A DNA stretch of 25,288 bases from Dehalococcoidales bacterium (GTDB lineage: Bacteria; Chloroflexota; Dehalococcoidia; Dehalococcoidales; UBA3254): assembly GCA_016926695.1 (NCBI GenBank), contig JAFGOB010000165.1, positions 1 through 25,288 of the forward strand. The letters are read 5' to 3'. The position numbers and the translations under genes are program-made. A model generated the notes under the pieces. It was not told where the DNA came from. It saw only the letters and a list, made by a program, of their open reading frames with translations, and did no database searches. Every line of letters starts with the position of its first letter. The first letter of the stretch is position 1. Shown here piece by piece: positions 7,103 to 14,821 of the stretch.

Positions 7103-7121
7103 TATAATCTGTTATTAACAG
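7103..7121 (+). promoter_or_regulatory. extended -10 promoter with overlapping operator-like palindrome
   Basis: A consensus TATAAT (7103-7108) preceded by TGC forms an extended -10 element; no clear -35 is present, as is usual for this class. The perfect palindrome CTGTTA-T-TAACAG (7109-7121) follows at once and would cover the transcription start, an ideal position for a repressor. It lies 36 bases before the 51-aa gene at 7144. Confidence 0.6.
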
Positions 7122-7143
7122 TATATTATAGAAGGAGGGTGTA

Positions 7144-7299
7144 ATGGACTGGTTTCTGGTATTCGGATGGGGATCACCTATCGGTATCGGTATCTTTCTT
7201 GTATTACTGGGATCTATGATCTTCCTGCTATCGAAAGCTGACGAAATAAGCAAACGCACTAAAGCCTTTTCCAGGGAAAAGGGACTGGATAAGAGATAA
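7144..7299 (+). CDS. 51-aa single-pass membrane protein
   Basis: This gene begins MDWFLVFGWGSPIGIGIFLV and has one membrane helix (about residues 12-30), followed by a polar, lysine- and arginine-rich tail (SKADEISKRTKAFSREKGLD). The ribosome site AGGAGGG stands six bases before the ATG, and an extended -10 promoter with an operator-like palindrome precedes it, so expression appears strong and controlled. I do not recognise the family. The positive tail should lie in the cytoplasm. It is separated from the DoxX-like gene by its own promoter. Confidence 0.72.
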   Translation: MDWFLVFGWGSPIGIGIFLVLLGSMIFLLSKADEISKRTKAFSREKGLDKR

Positions 7300-7368
7300 G
7301 AAGAGAGATTAGGGCGGAACGCCGGCTTATCTCAATGAATTCCTTAATTAAAACATTGATCGACTGGA

Positions 7369-7929
7369 CTACGCAATTTCAGCGGCCAATTCTTTCGCCC
7401 AGTTGCGAATGGCATCCCAGTCCCGGGTATCGTAAAGTCCCGGCTTGATCTCTTTATATCCGGCAGCTTCAATCCTGGGTTTGAAACTGGACAGGGTTTT
7501 CCTGAAGAGGAAGTTCATCTTATTAAAATCCCAGACGCCCCCCAGTATAACCATAGAGACAGGTTGAAGGTTATATTTGGCGGCTTTTTCTTCCACGTAC
7601 TGCTTCCTGTTGCCGGCAATTTCTTCCGTCTTCTTTTCGTTTTCAAGCAAAGCCTGTGCTGCGGACGAGACGAATATCGCCACCTTCTTGTCTGCCAGCT
7701 CTTTCTGGAATTGATTCAGAAAGTTCTCCGGTTCTCCCGTCCACTTTCCCATCTGCATTCCGCTTCCGACGATAATCAAATCATAGGGAGAAATGTCTTT
7801 GACCTTTTCCTTTTTGGCATTGACAACCCTGACTTCCAGCCCTTCCCCCTGAAGGACTTTGGCGATTTCCTGCGAGGTGCTTTCGCTTGCCCCATAGCGA
7901 GTCCCGTAGACGATCAATACTTTCTTCAC
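7369..7929 (-). CDS. flavodoxin-domain protein (HemG-like)
   Basis: This 186-aa cytoplasmic protein has the flavodoxin fold that binds FMN. The N-terminal strand and phosphate loop read VLIVYGTRYGASESTSQEIA (residues 4-23). The second strand gives LIIVGSGMQMGKWTGEPENF, and VAIFVSSAA marks the third. The layout and the C-terminal WDAIRNWAKELA helix resemble the flavodoxin-type family that includes HemG protoporphyrinogen oxidase, but most members in anaerobes are uncharacterised electron carriers or reductases. The start is GTG, with AGGAGG (complement of 7938-7943) seven to eight bases away. It lies 128 bases downstream of the kinase gene on the same strand but has a full ribosome site; whether it shares the kinase transcript is unclear. 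Confidence 0.85.
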   Translation of the reverse strand: MKKVLIVYGTRYGASESTSQEIAKVLQGEGLEVRVVNAKKEKVKDISPYDLIIVGSGMQMGKWTGEPENFLNQFQKELADKKVAIFVSSAAQALLENEKKTEEIAGNRKQYVEEKAAKYNLQPVSMVILGGVWDFNKMNFLFRKTLSSFKPRIEAAGYKEIKPGLYDTRDWDAIRNWAKELAAEIA

Positions 7930-8057
7930 CGTTTAGCCTCCTGATTCCGCCTTTGGCGATATAATAATGTTTTTAACCAATAAGACTGCGCTTGTTATAC
8001 TTGAGTAGAGAAGATACCACGGCAAGTAGAGTGGGATAATGCCGGGGCAATTGGAGA

Positions 8058-11000
8058 TCAGGTTGGTTTAAAGGGAATTGCAAAGCCGAATATACTGCCT
8101 TCCCCGGGCTGACTGGTTACCCAGATTTTACCCTGATGGGCCTCGACAATTTGTTTACATATCGTCAGCCCCAGACCGATGCCGGGGAAGCTCTGCCGGT
8201 CCTGCTTGACTCGATGGTAGGGCTGAAATAGATGTTTTTGATCTTCAGCACTTATGCCGATACCGTTATCCTTAATCTCCATCCTGAGCTCATCGGCTTT
8301 AACCCGTACCGTTAAATGAATCTTGCCTTCCGCCGGTGTGAATTTTACGGCGTTGGAAAGCAAATTTATAATTACCTGCTCCAGCCGCGAACGATCAATA
8401 ACGACCTCCGGTAGCTTATCAGGGACATCCCTGATAAGCTTCTCACGTTTTTCATCCAGAGTCGGTTGAAACCCTGAAATTATCTCTTCCAGATACGGTA
8501 TAAAGTCAGTAGCTTGAGGGGACAGCTTGAAAGTACCTCTTGAATACCTTGCCAGGTCCAGCAGCTCTTCCAATCTGGAAGCTAACGCCAGAGCGCTGTT
8601 ATTAACATTATCCAGCAGCTTCTTGCGGAGACTGTTCTGCCGGGATTCAACCTTATCCTTAAGTAATCCTATCGAAATCAGCATAGGAGTAAGCGGGGTC
8701 CTCAACTCGTGCGCCAGCACATCGATAAACATACCCCTGGCTTTGGCTTCCTCCTGAAGCTCTTCCTTTTGCTTTTTTTCCTGCTCATACAATTCCAGTA
8801 CGCGGTTTTCCATGGCTCTTCGCTCGGTTATGTCAGTAAAAGAGATGACAATATAAATACCCCGGCCGGATTTGTCTCTGACAATACTGCTGCTCCCATC
8901 AACAGGGAACTTTGTCCCATCCGGTCTGACCACCGTATACTGTCTCCCCTTTAAGGAATATCCATCCTTTATCGCCTGCTGCAAATCAGAAAAGGCCTGC
9001 TGCTTATCTTCCTCCGGGAAAAAATCGATAATATTTTTCCCGAGCAGGTCATCCTTTGACGCACAGCATGCCAGCCTGGGTACATTATCGTTGCACTCAA
9101 TGATATTCCCGCGCATATCCAGTATTAAAATCCCATCAGGAATGGCGGCAAAAACCTCCTTCAACATTTCCTCTGACTTCTCAAGATTCTTACGGGCCGT
9201 TATCTGTTCCGTAACATCGCGGAAGACTGTGCAGAGGTTAACATCGCTAGCCGTCTCGATCACGAATAGAAGATGCTGCATAATGCGAATTTGGCCGTCC
9301 TTGCGCTGCAATTCCTCTTCTACTACCCGGTTTAAAAACTGCGAGGACCTGCCGTTAAAAAGATTTAAAATGTGGGAACGGAACCTGTCAACTGATAATC
9401 GAGGTTTTATTTCGTCCGGTAACAATTGATACTGGATTTCCCAGATATATCTTCCAAGTGCTTCAGCCTGGCTGAATCCCGTCAATTCTTCAATAGCCTT
9501 ATTCCAGCCTATGATGACGCCCTGCCTGTCGACCAGCACCATTCCGTCCTGAGACTGTTCAAAAAGGGCGCGCAGCTTCGTCTCGCTCGAAACCAGTGCT
9601 TCTTCAGCTTTCTTACGGTCTGTGATGTCCGCCCAGTTGGATAGAAGGAATTTGGTCTTGCCATTTTCGGTTATTCTGGTTCTCATCAGGGTAACCCAGA
9701 ACATCTCTCCGTTTTTTTTCTGAAAACACTGTTCCTGCTCCTCTACTTCTTCGTGTTTTTGACCCAGTACCCGGTATTCATCAAGTTTTTCCGCAGGCCA
9801 CCAGGGATAGGGTATTTTTGCACCGATCAACTCCTCACTGGTATAGCCCGTTAATTTCAGCAAAGCGGGATTGACATAGCGGATAGACGTATCCGGACTA
9901 TTAATTACCAGGATGGGATAAGGGGATTTTTCCAGTATTCTGGAATTAAAAACTTCACTCTCGGCCAGTTGTCTCTCAGCTTCCTCCCTTTTTTTATCCA
10001 TTTGAATATTATTAAGAGCCAGCCCAATGTCATTGGCCAGCCCCTGCAAAAGCGTCAGTTCCCGATTATTTAAAGAAAACTGGTCAAGCGCCGCAACTAT
10101 CAAGATGCCCTTTATCCTGCCATCAAACACCAAAGGGACAGCCGCAACCTGTGAACCAGGCTCGATTTTAGTTTGCAGGGGACAACCGGAACAAACAGGG
10201 CTATTCTCCTGAATAATGATCGCCTGGCTGCTATTCAAAGCATGATTGACACAATTCAGAAAAATGCCCTGTGATGCCTTTTGCTCTACCATTCTCGCCT
10301 CGGGCCCTGTCCCCGCTCCGGCAGTACAGACCGCTCTTTGCTTATCATCCATCTGCATTGCCCAGCATACCTGGTAGCCCCTTACCTCTTTCAAGCTCTG
10401 GCAGGTCTTCTCAAGTAATGCCTGCGGGTCTTTAATCTCACCAATAAGCTGATGAATATTTCTGACAGCCATCAACAACCGGTTGATTTGCTGTAGGGCC
10501 GCCTCGGTCTTCTTACGTTCGGTAATATCTATGGTCGCCGATAACACATATTTCCGGTCGCCAAATGTCACTATTTCAGAGGTCAGCAATGATGTTTGAG
10601 GCTTCCCCTCCCTGGAAAACATATTTATCTCAAAATCATGTACCGGGCGGGGTGAATAGGGACCTTCGACAGGCCTTGGCGGAGGGGGATCTCTCCATCT
10701 TAAATCGAAGGCAGTGGTGCCGATGATATCCTCCCGGGTATAACCGCTGTTTTTCAGAAAGCAGTCATTAACTTCCAGAAACTTCATGTCCGGAAACGTG
10801 GTAAGAGACAGAGGTATCGGGATCGCATTGAAGAGCTGCATATATTTTTCAGAAGCTGTCTGGCAATTTATTTCGGCATTTTTACGCTCCGAAACATCTA
10901 TCCAGATACTGAAATAATATTCGGTCCTGTCTATTTTTATGGAAGACGTGGTTATCTCGGCCCAGAACAGCTCGCCGTTTTTCTTTTGCAAGAGCCATTC

Positions 11001-11294
11001 ATGTTTGCTTTCTTCCGTACTTGTGTATTCCTGAGCATATTGGTCCCGCTTATCCTGGGGCCAGAAAACAAAAGGTGACTTTTGTCCAACTAGTTCATCT
11101 GAAGAAAACCCTGTTTTTTGATAGAGTGCACTATTCGCATAACGGATTGTCCAATCCACGCCGTATATTATGCAGGGATATGGCAGACGGTCGGTGAATA
11201 ATTCGAACACATCCTTTTTCCGTTCGATATTCCTGTTTTTCATTTTCCTTGACCGGGAGTATTCCCCGGAGGTATTCTCACCCTCTTTTTTCAT
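8058..11294 (-). CDS. soluble multi-PAS/GAF sensor histidine kinase
   Basis: This 1078-aa kinase senses an internal signal and passes phosphate to a partner response regulator. No membrane segment is present. Domains in order: PAS1 (about 28-143), PAS2 (145-265), GAF (285-445), PAS3 (450-570), PAS4 (575-705), PAS5 (710-830), a short coiled linker, HisKA (855-925) and HATPase_c (965-1075). The phospho-accepting histidine is H862 in HELRTP. The ATP site has the N box LLSNAVKF (978-985), DNGIGI (near 1009) and GIGLGLTI (near 1038). The GAF domain carries a CSGCPL pair that could bind a metal or act as a thiol switch. PAS2 has an odd proline-rich insertion (DPPPPRPVEG). No response regulator lies beside it, so it is an orphan kinase. 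The ATG has AGGAG upstream. Confidence 0.93.
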   Translation of the reverse strand: MKKEGENTSGEYSRSRKMKNRNIERKKDVFELFTDRLPYPCIIYGVDWTIRYANSALYQKTGFSSDELVGQKSPFVFWPQDKRDQYAQEYTSTEESKHEWLLQKKNGELFWAEITTSSIKIDRTEYYFSIWIDVSERKNAEINCQTASEKYMQLFNAIPIPLSLTTFPDMKFLEVNDCFLKNSGYTREDIIGTTAFDLRWRDPPPPRPVEGPYSPRPVHDFEINMFSREGKPQTSLLTSEIVTFGDRKYVLSATIDITERKKTEAALQQINRLLMAVRNIHQLIGEIKDPQALLEKTCQSLKEVRGYQVCWAMQMDDKQRAVCTAGAGTGPEARMVEQKASQGIFLNCVNHALNSSQAIIIQENSPVCSGCPLQTKIEPGSQVAAVPLVFDGRIKGILIVAALDQFSLNNRELTLLQGLANDIGLALNNIQMDKKREEAERQLAESEVFNSRILEKSPYPILVINSPDTSIRYVNPALLKLTGYTSEELIGAKIPYPWWPAEKLDEYRVLGQKHEEVEEQEQCFQKKNGEMFWVTLMRTRITENGKTKFLLSNWADITDRKKAEEALVSSETKLRALFEQSQDGMVLVDRQGVIIGWNKAIEELTGFSQAEALGRYIWEIQYQLLPDEIKPRLSVDRFRSHILNLFNGRSSQFLNRVVEEELQRKDGQIRIMQHLLFVIETASDVNLCTVFRDVTEQITARKNLEKSEEMLKEVFAAIPDGILILDMRGNIIECNDNVPRLACCASKDDLLGKNIIDFFPEEDKQQAFSDLQQAIKDGYSLKGRQYTVVRPDGTKFPVDGSSSIVRDKSGRGIYIVISFTDITERRAMENRVLELYEQEKKQKEELQEEAKARGMFIDVLAHELRTPLTPMLISIGLLKDKVESRQNSLRKKLLDNVNNSALALASRLEELLDLARYSRGTFKLSPQATDFIPYLEEIISGFQPTLDEKREKLIRDVPDKLPEVVIDRSRLEQVIINLLSNAVKFTPAEGKIHLTVRVKADELRMEIKDNGIGISAEDQKHLFQPYHRVKQDRQSFPGIGLGLTICKQIVEAHQGKIWVTSQPGEGSIFGFAIPFKPT

Positions 11295-11359
11295 AGCTGA
11301 GACTCCTGAGAAGCCCTTATTTTACGGGATGTTTTCCTGAGCGCCCTCTACAAGATAAG

Positions 11360-11388
11360 TGTATAAATTTTATCAGACCGGCCGGCAA
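11360..11388 (-). promoter_or_regulatory. promoter candidate for the histidine kinase
   Basis: On the minus strand TTGCCG (complement of 11383-11388) and TATACA (complement of 11360-11365) are separated by 17 bases, 66 bases upstream of the kinase ATG. Confidence 0.45.
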
Positions 11389-11525
11389 CTGCAAAATACA
11401 GGCATCTTTTATTCGATCGACACACAGTAACATTATAATATTTCCTGAAAATTCGGGTAAAGCACACCACGATCAACCATCACGGCGTGTTGAGCACATG
11501 AAACAACTGCTCCGGGGAAAGGGTG

Positions 11526-11572
11526 TTGACCGGTCTACCCCAATAAGGTAAATTGTGGGTAAAGAATATAAT
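11526..11572 (+). promoter_or_regulatory. promoter region of the 55-aa membrane protein
   Basis: TTGACC (11526-11531) and TAAATT (11549-11554) are separated by 17 bases. A consensus TATAAT also lies at 11567-11572 but has no good -35 at the right distance. Either could serve the gene at 11606. The rest of the 311-base gap between divergent genes (11295-11605) shows no gene. Confidence 0.5.
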
Positions 11573-11605
11573 ATCCAGAGAAAAAAAAGACCGGAGGAAA
11601 AGAAC

Positions 11606-11773
11606 ATGTCATCAGATTACAACCGTGGAGCACACACCTCTGCCGCAGGAATGGCAGGCGCGTTCTGGTTTGCCGGCTGGCTATTTACCATCTCCTTCGC
11701 CCAGTTGGTGTGGTGGAAAATCATCCTGGGCATAGTCGTGTGGCCGTATTACCTAGGGATCATCTTAAGGTAA
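11606..11773 (+). CDS. 55-aa hydrophobic membrane protein
   Basis: The product begins MSSDYNRGAHTSAAGMAGAF and is then almost wholly hydrophobic and aromatic, with two possible helices (about residues 15-34 and 36-54) divided by VWWK. I cannot name the family. The ATG at 11606 is chosen because GGAGG stands eight bases upstream; an in-frame GTG at 11555 would add 17 very charged residues with no ribosome site. The gene stands alone on the plus strand between minus-strand genes. The many tryptophans and the WPYYLG end suggest packing in the membrane, perhaps with a larger complex. Confidence 0.65.
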   Translation: MSSDYNRGAHTSAAGMAGAFWFAGWLFTISFAQLVWWKIILGIVVWPYYLGIILR

Positions 11774-11793
11774 AATTATTACACCCGGAAATA

Positions 11794-12087
11794 TCAATAA
11801 TTTGAGACTACATCGTATATCTCACGGACAGGCGGCGCTGTGCAAAATTCCTTAACTACGTTTAACCTCTGCTGGAAATGTCCGGGTTGCTCATCGGCTA
11901 AAATACCCTTTTCGTTATCCCATATACCAATGGTCAGACAATCGCCTGTTTTTCTGTCAACTAACAGGTAGCCGTTCCGGAATCCTTCCTTCTCCTTTAA
12001 AACAGGCATCACTCCTTCATCAAAATACTTTTTTAGCTCAACGATCTTGTCTGTTTGAATTTTCATCCTGGTTACACGCGCAATCAT
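11794..12087 (-). CDS. dimeric alpha/beta-barrel (ABM-like) protein
   Basis: This 97-aa protein has the ferredoxin-like fold of the antibiotic-biosynthesis-monooxygenase (ABM) superfamily. The pattern is a first strand ARVTRMKIQ, a helix with KKYFDEGVMPVLKEKEGF, a strand NGYLLVDRKTGDCLTIGIWD and a second helix EQPGHFQQRLNVVKEF. Such proteins act as small dimers that bind or oxidise hydrophobic compounds or heme; many have no known substrate. The Trp in IGIWDNEKG matches the usual family pattern. The ATG is preceded by AGGAGG at seven-base spacing. It lies downstream of the DUF4405-like gene on the same strand, with a 125-base gap. The activity is unknown. Confidence 0.75.
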   Translation of the reverse strand: MIARVTRMKIQTDKIVELKKYFDEGVMPVLKEKEGFRNGYLLVDRKTGDCLTIGIWDNEKGILADEQPGHFQQRLNVVKEFCTAPPVREIYDVVSNY

Positions 12088-12212
12088 GTCATTGCCTCCT
12101 GCTGGTTTTCTCGCAATTATTCTTTAGCCCGACGGATCAAATGCAGTCAAAGATAGCCTGACAGGCATTTTTATACATCTCCCCGACCTTCTCCGGATTC
12201 ATACATTTCAAT

Positions 12213-12515
12213 TTATTTTATAGAATCCCGGTGTACGCTGGTCAGGTAGCGTATGACGCCTCGCAAAGCCTTCCAGTCAATGATGATGTGCGCCAGCGTA
12301 ACAATCACCACAGCGACACAAATCCAGAAATGTATCTCTCCCCAGTTGCTTTTTGTAATTCCGAACAAAAGCGGCTGCTGCCCTGCTTGACGCACCTCGG
12401 GAGCCAGCCATAGAATCAGTCCCGAAAAAGCAGATAGAACCCACACAGAAATAAGGGCTATGGCCGTAACAGCTCTGGTGTATATCTTCACATTTACCGG
12501 TCGCTTCTTCTGCAT
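12213..12515 (-). CDS. DUF4405-like two-helix membrane protein, possible b-type cytochrome
   Basis: This 100-aa protein has two clear membrane helices (about residues 14-38 and 58-80) and one histidine in each part of the second hydrophobic region: H62 in GEIHFW and H76 in LAHIIIDW. With the FSGLILWLAP end of the first helix, this fits DUF4405, a family resembling half of a cytochrome b561 or formate dehydrogenase gamma subunit. The histidines could bind heme b in a dimer; that is inference. The ribosome site GGGAGGGG stands three to four bases before the ATG. The gene may be co-transcribed with the ABM-like gene downstream. A role in electron transfer would suit the redox genes of the window. 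Confidence 0.72.
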   Translation of the reverse strand: MQKKRPVNVKIYTRAVTAIALISVWVLSAFSGLILWLAPEVRQAGQQPLLFGITKSNWGEIHFWICVAVVIVTLAHIIIDWKALRGVIRYLTSVHRDSIK

Positions 12516-12576
12516 TTTCCCCTCCCGTATTCATTATACGTCAACAACCACAAACAGCCTTTCTCTCGATTCCCGG

Positions 12577-12960
12577 TTATAAAGCCGCATCATAGCCGGA
12601 ATAGGCGATACCAAGCTGCCGGTTTATCCGGCTGAAACGCCTGTCCAGTGTCCAGACCGGAACGCCAGTCATTATAGCCGAGGCGGCTAAACATATATCC
12701 ACATAACCCATTCCCTTCCACATCAGCCCGTGTTTCTCGATAAAGTAAAGGACTTCTTCATGTTTTATCTGGTCCGCCTGCGGCAGGTTTTTCAATAGAG
12801 CCAGTACCTCCGACCGGTTCCCGAGGTTTCCACAGGCTATTTCGCCTATTATAAAGGGATGGCATATCACCCGGTTATCGTTCAGTAGCCTCGCCAGCTC
12901 CACGTTGTATTCCCTTAGGTGAGAGACCCACACCGAAGTATCCGCCAGCACTCTTTCCAT
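12577..12960 (-). CDS. vapC: VapC-type PIN-domain ribonuclease toxin
   Basis: This 127-aa toxin has the PIN fold, an Mg-dependent RNase that in VapC proteins usually cuts tRNA or rRNA. All four acidic active-site residues are visible: D7 in LADTSVW, E40 in IIGEIACG, D88 in GYVDICLAAS and D106 in WTLDRRF. The length and order are normal, so the toxin looks active. Its ATG lies one base after the antitoxin TAG, giving tight coupling. The antitoxin is the adjacent VapB. This is the only VapBC pair of the window, beside two MazEF pairs. Confidence 0.93.
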   Translation of the reverse strand: MERVLADTSVWVSHLREYNVELARLLNDNRVICHPFIIGEIACGNLGNRSEVLALLKNLPQADQIKHEEVLYFIEKHGLMWKGMGYVDICLAASAIMTGVPVWTLDRRFSRINRQLGIAYSGYDAAL

Positions 12961-12961
12961 A

Positions 12962-13156
12962 CTACCGGGCTGACCTCCTGCGAGGTACTGCTTTTAGTGC
13001 CTTTTCAGTGCCTCCCAGGTTGGCAAGTCTTCTGCTGCTTTCCCTGGCGATCAGGGCTTCCAGTCCGAGCCTCACCAGGGCGGTCTTCTCTTTTATTCCG
13101 GTCAACTCGGCTGCGCTTTTCATCAAGTCGTCTTCAATATTCAGGGTTGTCCGCAT
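12962..13156 (-). CDS. vapB: VapB-type ribbon-helix-helix antitoxin
   Basis: This 64-aa antitoxin starts MRTTLNIEDDLMKSAAELTG, the typical VapB ribbon-helix-helix DNA-binding unit, and ends in a basic tail (KAVPRRRSAR) expected to wrap the toxin. KTALVRLGLEALI (about residues 24-36) is the second helix of the fold. The ATG at 13156 is chosen over an upstream ATG at 13189 because AGGAGG lies nine bases before it. The VapB-VapC dimer should repress its own promoter, and repeated GTATG/CATAC bases lie just upstream. The stop codon is one base from the vapC start. Confidence 0.9.
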   Translation of the reverse strand: MRTTLNIEDDLMKSAAELTGIKEKTALVRLGLEALIARESSRRLANLGGTEKALKAVPRRRSAR

Positions 13157-13180
13157 AAAGCCATACCTCCTGTATGTATC

Positions 13181-13210
13181 AGTATGCATGTTTTAGATGT
13201 ATTCCGTCAA
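13181..13210 (-). promoter_or_regulatory. vapBC promoter candidate
   Basis: On the minus strand TTGACG (complement of 13205-13210) and CATACT (complement of 13181-13186) are spaced by 18 bases. GTATG and CATAC half-sites cluster around the -10 box, as expected for autoregulation by VapB. Confidence 0.4.
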
Positions 13211-13370
13211 ATCCGGACACGAAGTGAGCTTTAACCATACCGATACGGAAAGAGACGAACTGAACGGTATTCAACCGGGATCCAGTTTCATGCGTTCAAA
13301 TGGTGAATGCCGACGGAATTGAATGCAGAGTATACGCCTTTCAGGTACCTACAGGCGGATTGTTATATCT

Positions 13371-13526
13371 CTACAGCAGAAACTTGTAGACCAGAAAGGC
13401 AATAATTCCAATGACTATCAGCCCGATGACAATCTTGGGCAGGCAGCTACGGATGATCCTGGCGGCAATAAACAAAAGGACGAGAACGACGACGGCTATT
13501 ATTATGATCAGCAGCGTGGTATCCAA
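13371..13526 (-). CDS. 51-aa two-helix membrane protein
   Basis: The gene starts with TTG and encodes two hydrophobic helices (about residues 4-22 and 31-50) joined by a basic loop (ARIIRSCLPK). CAGGAG lies about nine bases before the TTG. With the loop in the cytoplasm it would be a helical hairpin. I do not recognise the family. It is convergent with nothing and divergent from the RhuM remnant; the space 13190-13370 has no other gene. The TTG start and small size lower confidence, but the hydrophobic pattern is unusually clean. Confidence 0.6.
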   Translation of the reverse strand: MDTTLLIIIIAVVVLVLLFIAARIIRSCLPKIVIGLIVIGIIAFLVYKFLL

Positions 13527-13706
13527 TTATCGTGTTCTCCTGTTCTTTTCACTCATAATAGTGCCTGAAAGAGGACGTGTCAATACGACATCCGGCATAT
13601 ATTTATCAATATCAAGCATGATTCCAAATTTAATCTGCCCTATTACGTATGGTGTTTGAAGTAGCCATACCGGGCAGATAACAGCGATCTGGTACAGGGG
13701 TTAGAA

Positions 13707-14189
13707 ATGAATAAAGAGATGGTTCCCCGTGATAATGAGATTATCTTCTATTCCACGCCGGAAGGCGGAATACGCGTAGAGGTCTTGTTCCAGGATGAAA
13801 CGTTCTGGCTGACGATCAATCGAATCGCCGAATTATTCGGTACGTCCAAACAAGCCGTAAGCTACCATCTTCAGAATATATATAAAACAGGTGAACTGGA
13901 AAAAACAGCAACTGTCAAAGAATTTTTGACAGTTCAAAATGAAGGTCAGCGGACAGTATCCAGGAATCTTGAATATTTTAACCTGGATGCTATTATCGCG
14001 GTTGGCTACCGCGTCAACAGCCGCAAGGCCACCCAGTTCCGTATCTGGGCAACCAGAACTTTAAAAGAGTTTATCATTAAAGGTTTCGTGCTGGATGATG
14101 ACCGGCTGAAGCAGGGCAAACGCTTCGGCAAAGACTATTTCGATGAACTGCTGGAGAGAATGGATTTAACCGTGCACATGGGTATCTAA
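13707..14189 (+). pseudogene. truncated RhuM-family protein
   Basis: The 160-aa product matches the N-terminal half of the RhuM (virulence protein) family, whose members are usually about 330 aa. Recognisable parts are the opening EIIFYSTPEGGIRVEVLF, the LFGTSKQAVSYHLQNIYKTG helix-turn segment, TVKEFLTVQNEG, NLDAIIAVGYRVNSRKATQF and TLKEFIIKGFVLDDDRLKQG. Just after FGKDYFDELLER the frame runs into MDLTVHMGI and stops, where normal members continue into a long C-terminal domain. No continuation is seen in the other frames before the minus-strand gene at 14199. This looks like a deletion that removed the second half. The DNA-binding-like N-terminus could still be made. Confidence 0.75.
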
Positions 14190-14198
14190 TCCTGAGTG

Positions 14199-14786
14199 TC
14201 AGGCGTTCCTGACTTCGTCCAGCCAGAGGTTCAATTCTCTATAAAACTCCAGCGCCCGGTCATCCGGGTCGTCCGGCCGCATCAGGATGGCTTCCGATGG
14301 ATGATAGATCTCCTCCTGGCCGATAGGATCGATCGGCAGTACGGTCTCGCTGACGCCATCCCAGCTCTGGTTGACCGGCATGCCGAGCCGTGCGAGGACG
14401 GGGTCCAGGGTGGCGTCGACCAGCACCAAACGGCCATCGATATCAACCCGGCAGGCCAGGTGGAAGGCCGGGGCCAGCTTTTTAGCCAGTTTGCGGATGG
14501 CCGGAGGATAGGGGATATCCTCCTGGTTCCAGCGAAAGGGGAAGACGGAATACAACACAGGGTATCCGAGCTGCTCGAACATACGGCCGAGCAGCAGGTG
14601 CTTGGGAGTACAGGATCCCCGGCCGCATCTGAGTATCTCCAGGTATCTTCGGCCGTCGTTTAGCTCCGGGATAACGGCGTAGCGCAGGTCTCTTACATTC
14701 TTATAGATGGTGATTGCAGCCTGCTTGCGGTCCTTTCCCGCGGTCCACTGCGCAAAGATGCGGCGGTAGGTTTCCTCCGGGTTCAT
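14199..14786 (-). CDS. transglutaminase-like cysteine protein
   Basis: This 195-aa protein has a transglutaminase-like (papain-fold) core. The likely catalytic triad is C59 in GRGSCTPKH, H109 in PAFHLACRVD and D124 in VLVDATLDP. Spacing and the sequence after the cysteine (LLLGRMFEQLGYPV) fit the family, which includes proteases and cross-linking enzymes; microbial members often have unknown substrates. There is no signal peptide, so it acts in the cytoplasm. Its ATG lies 35 bases after the stop of the alpha/beta hydrolase gene, and the two are probably one transcript. It ends nine bases after the RhuM remnant on the opposite strand. Confidence 0.75.
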   Translation of the reverse strand: MNPEETYRRIFAQWTAGKDRKQAAITIYKNVRDLRYAVIPELNDGRRYLEILRCGRGSCTPKHLLLGRMFEQLGYPVLYSVFPFRWNQEDIPYPPAIRKLAKKLAPAFHLACRVDIDGRLVLVDATLDPVLARLGMPVNQSWDGVSETVLPIDPIGQEEIYHPSEAILMRPDDPDDRALEFYRELNLWLDEVRNA

Positions 14787-14821
14787 TGCTCCTGTTCCCT
14801 CACCAGTTTTAATATCTCCAT

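Noticed and set aside
12156..12178. GCCTGACAGGC followed by TTTTT as a plus-strand terminator.
   Set aside because: The stem is only four to five base pairs and no plus-strand gene ends nearby.
14229..14250. GGTTCAATTC string that looks like a tRNA T-arm.
   Set aside because: It lies inside the transglutaminase-like gene and no acceptor or anticodon arm can be drawn around it.
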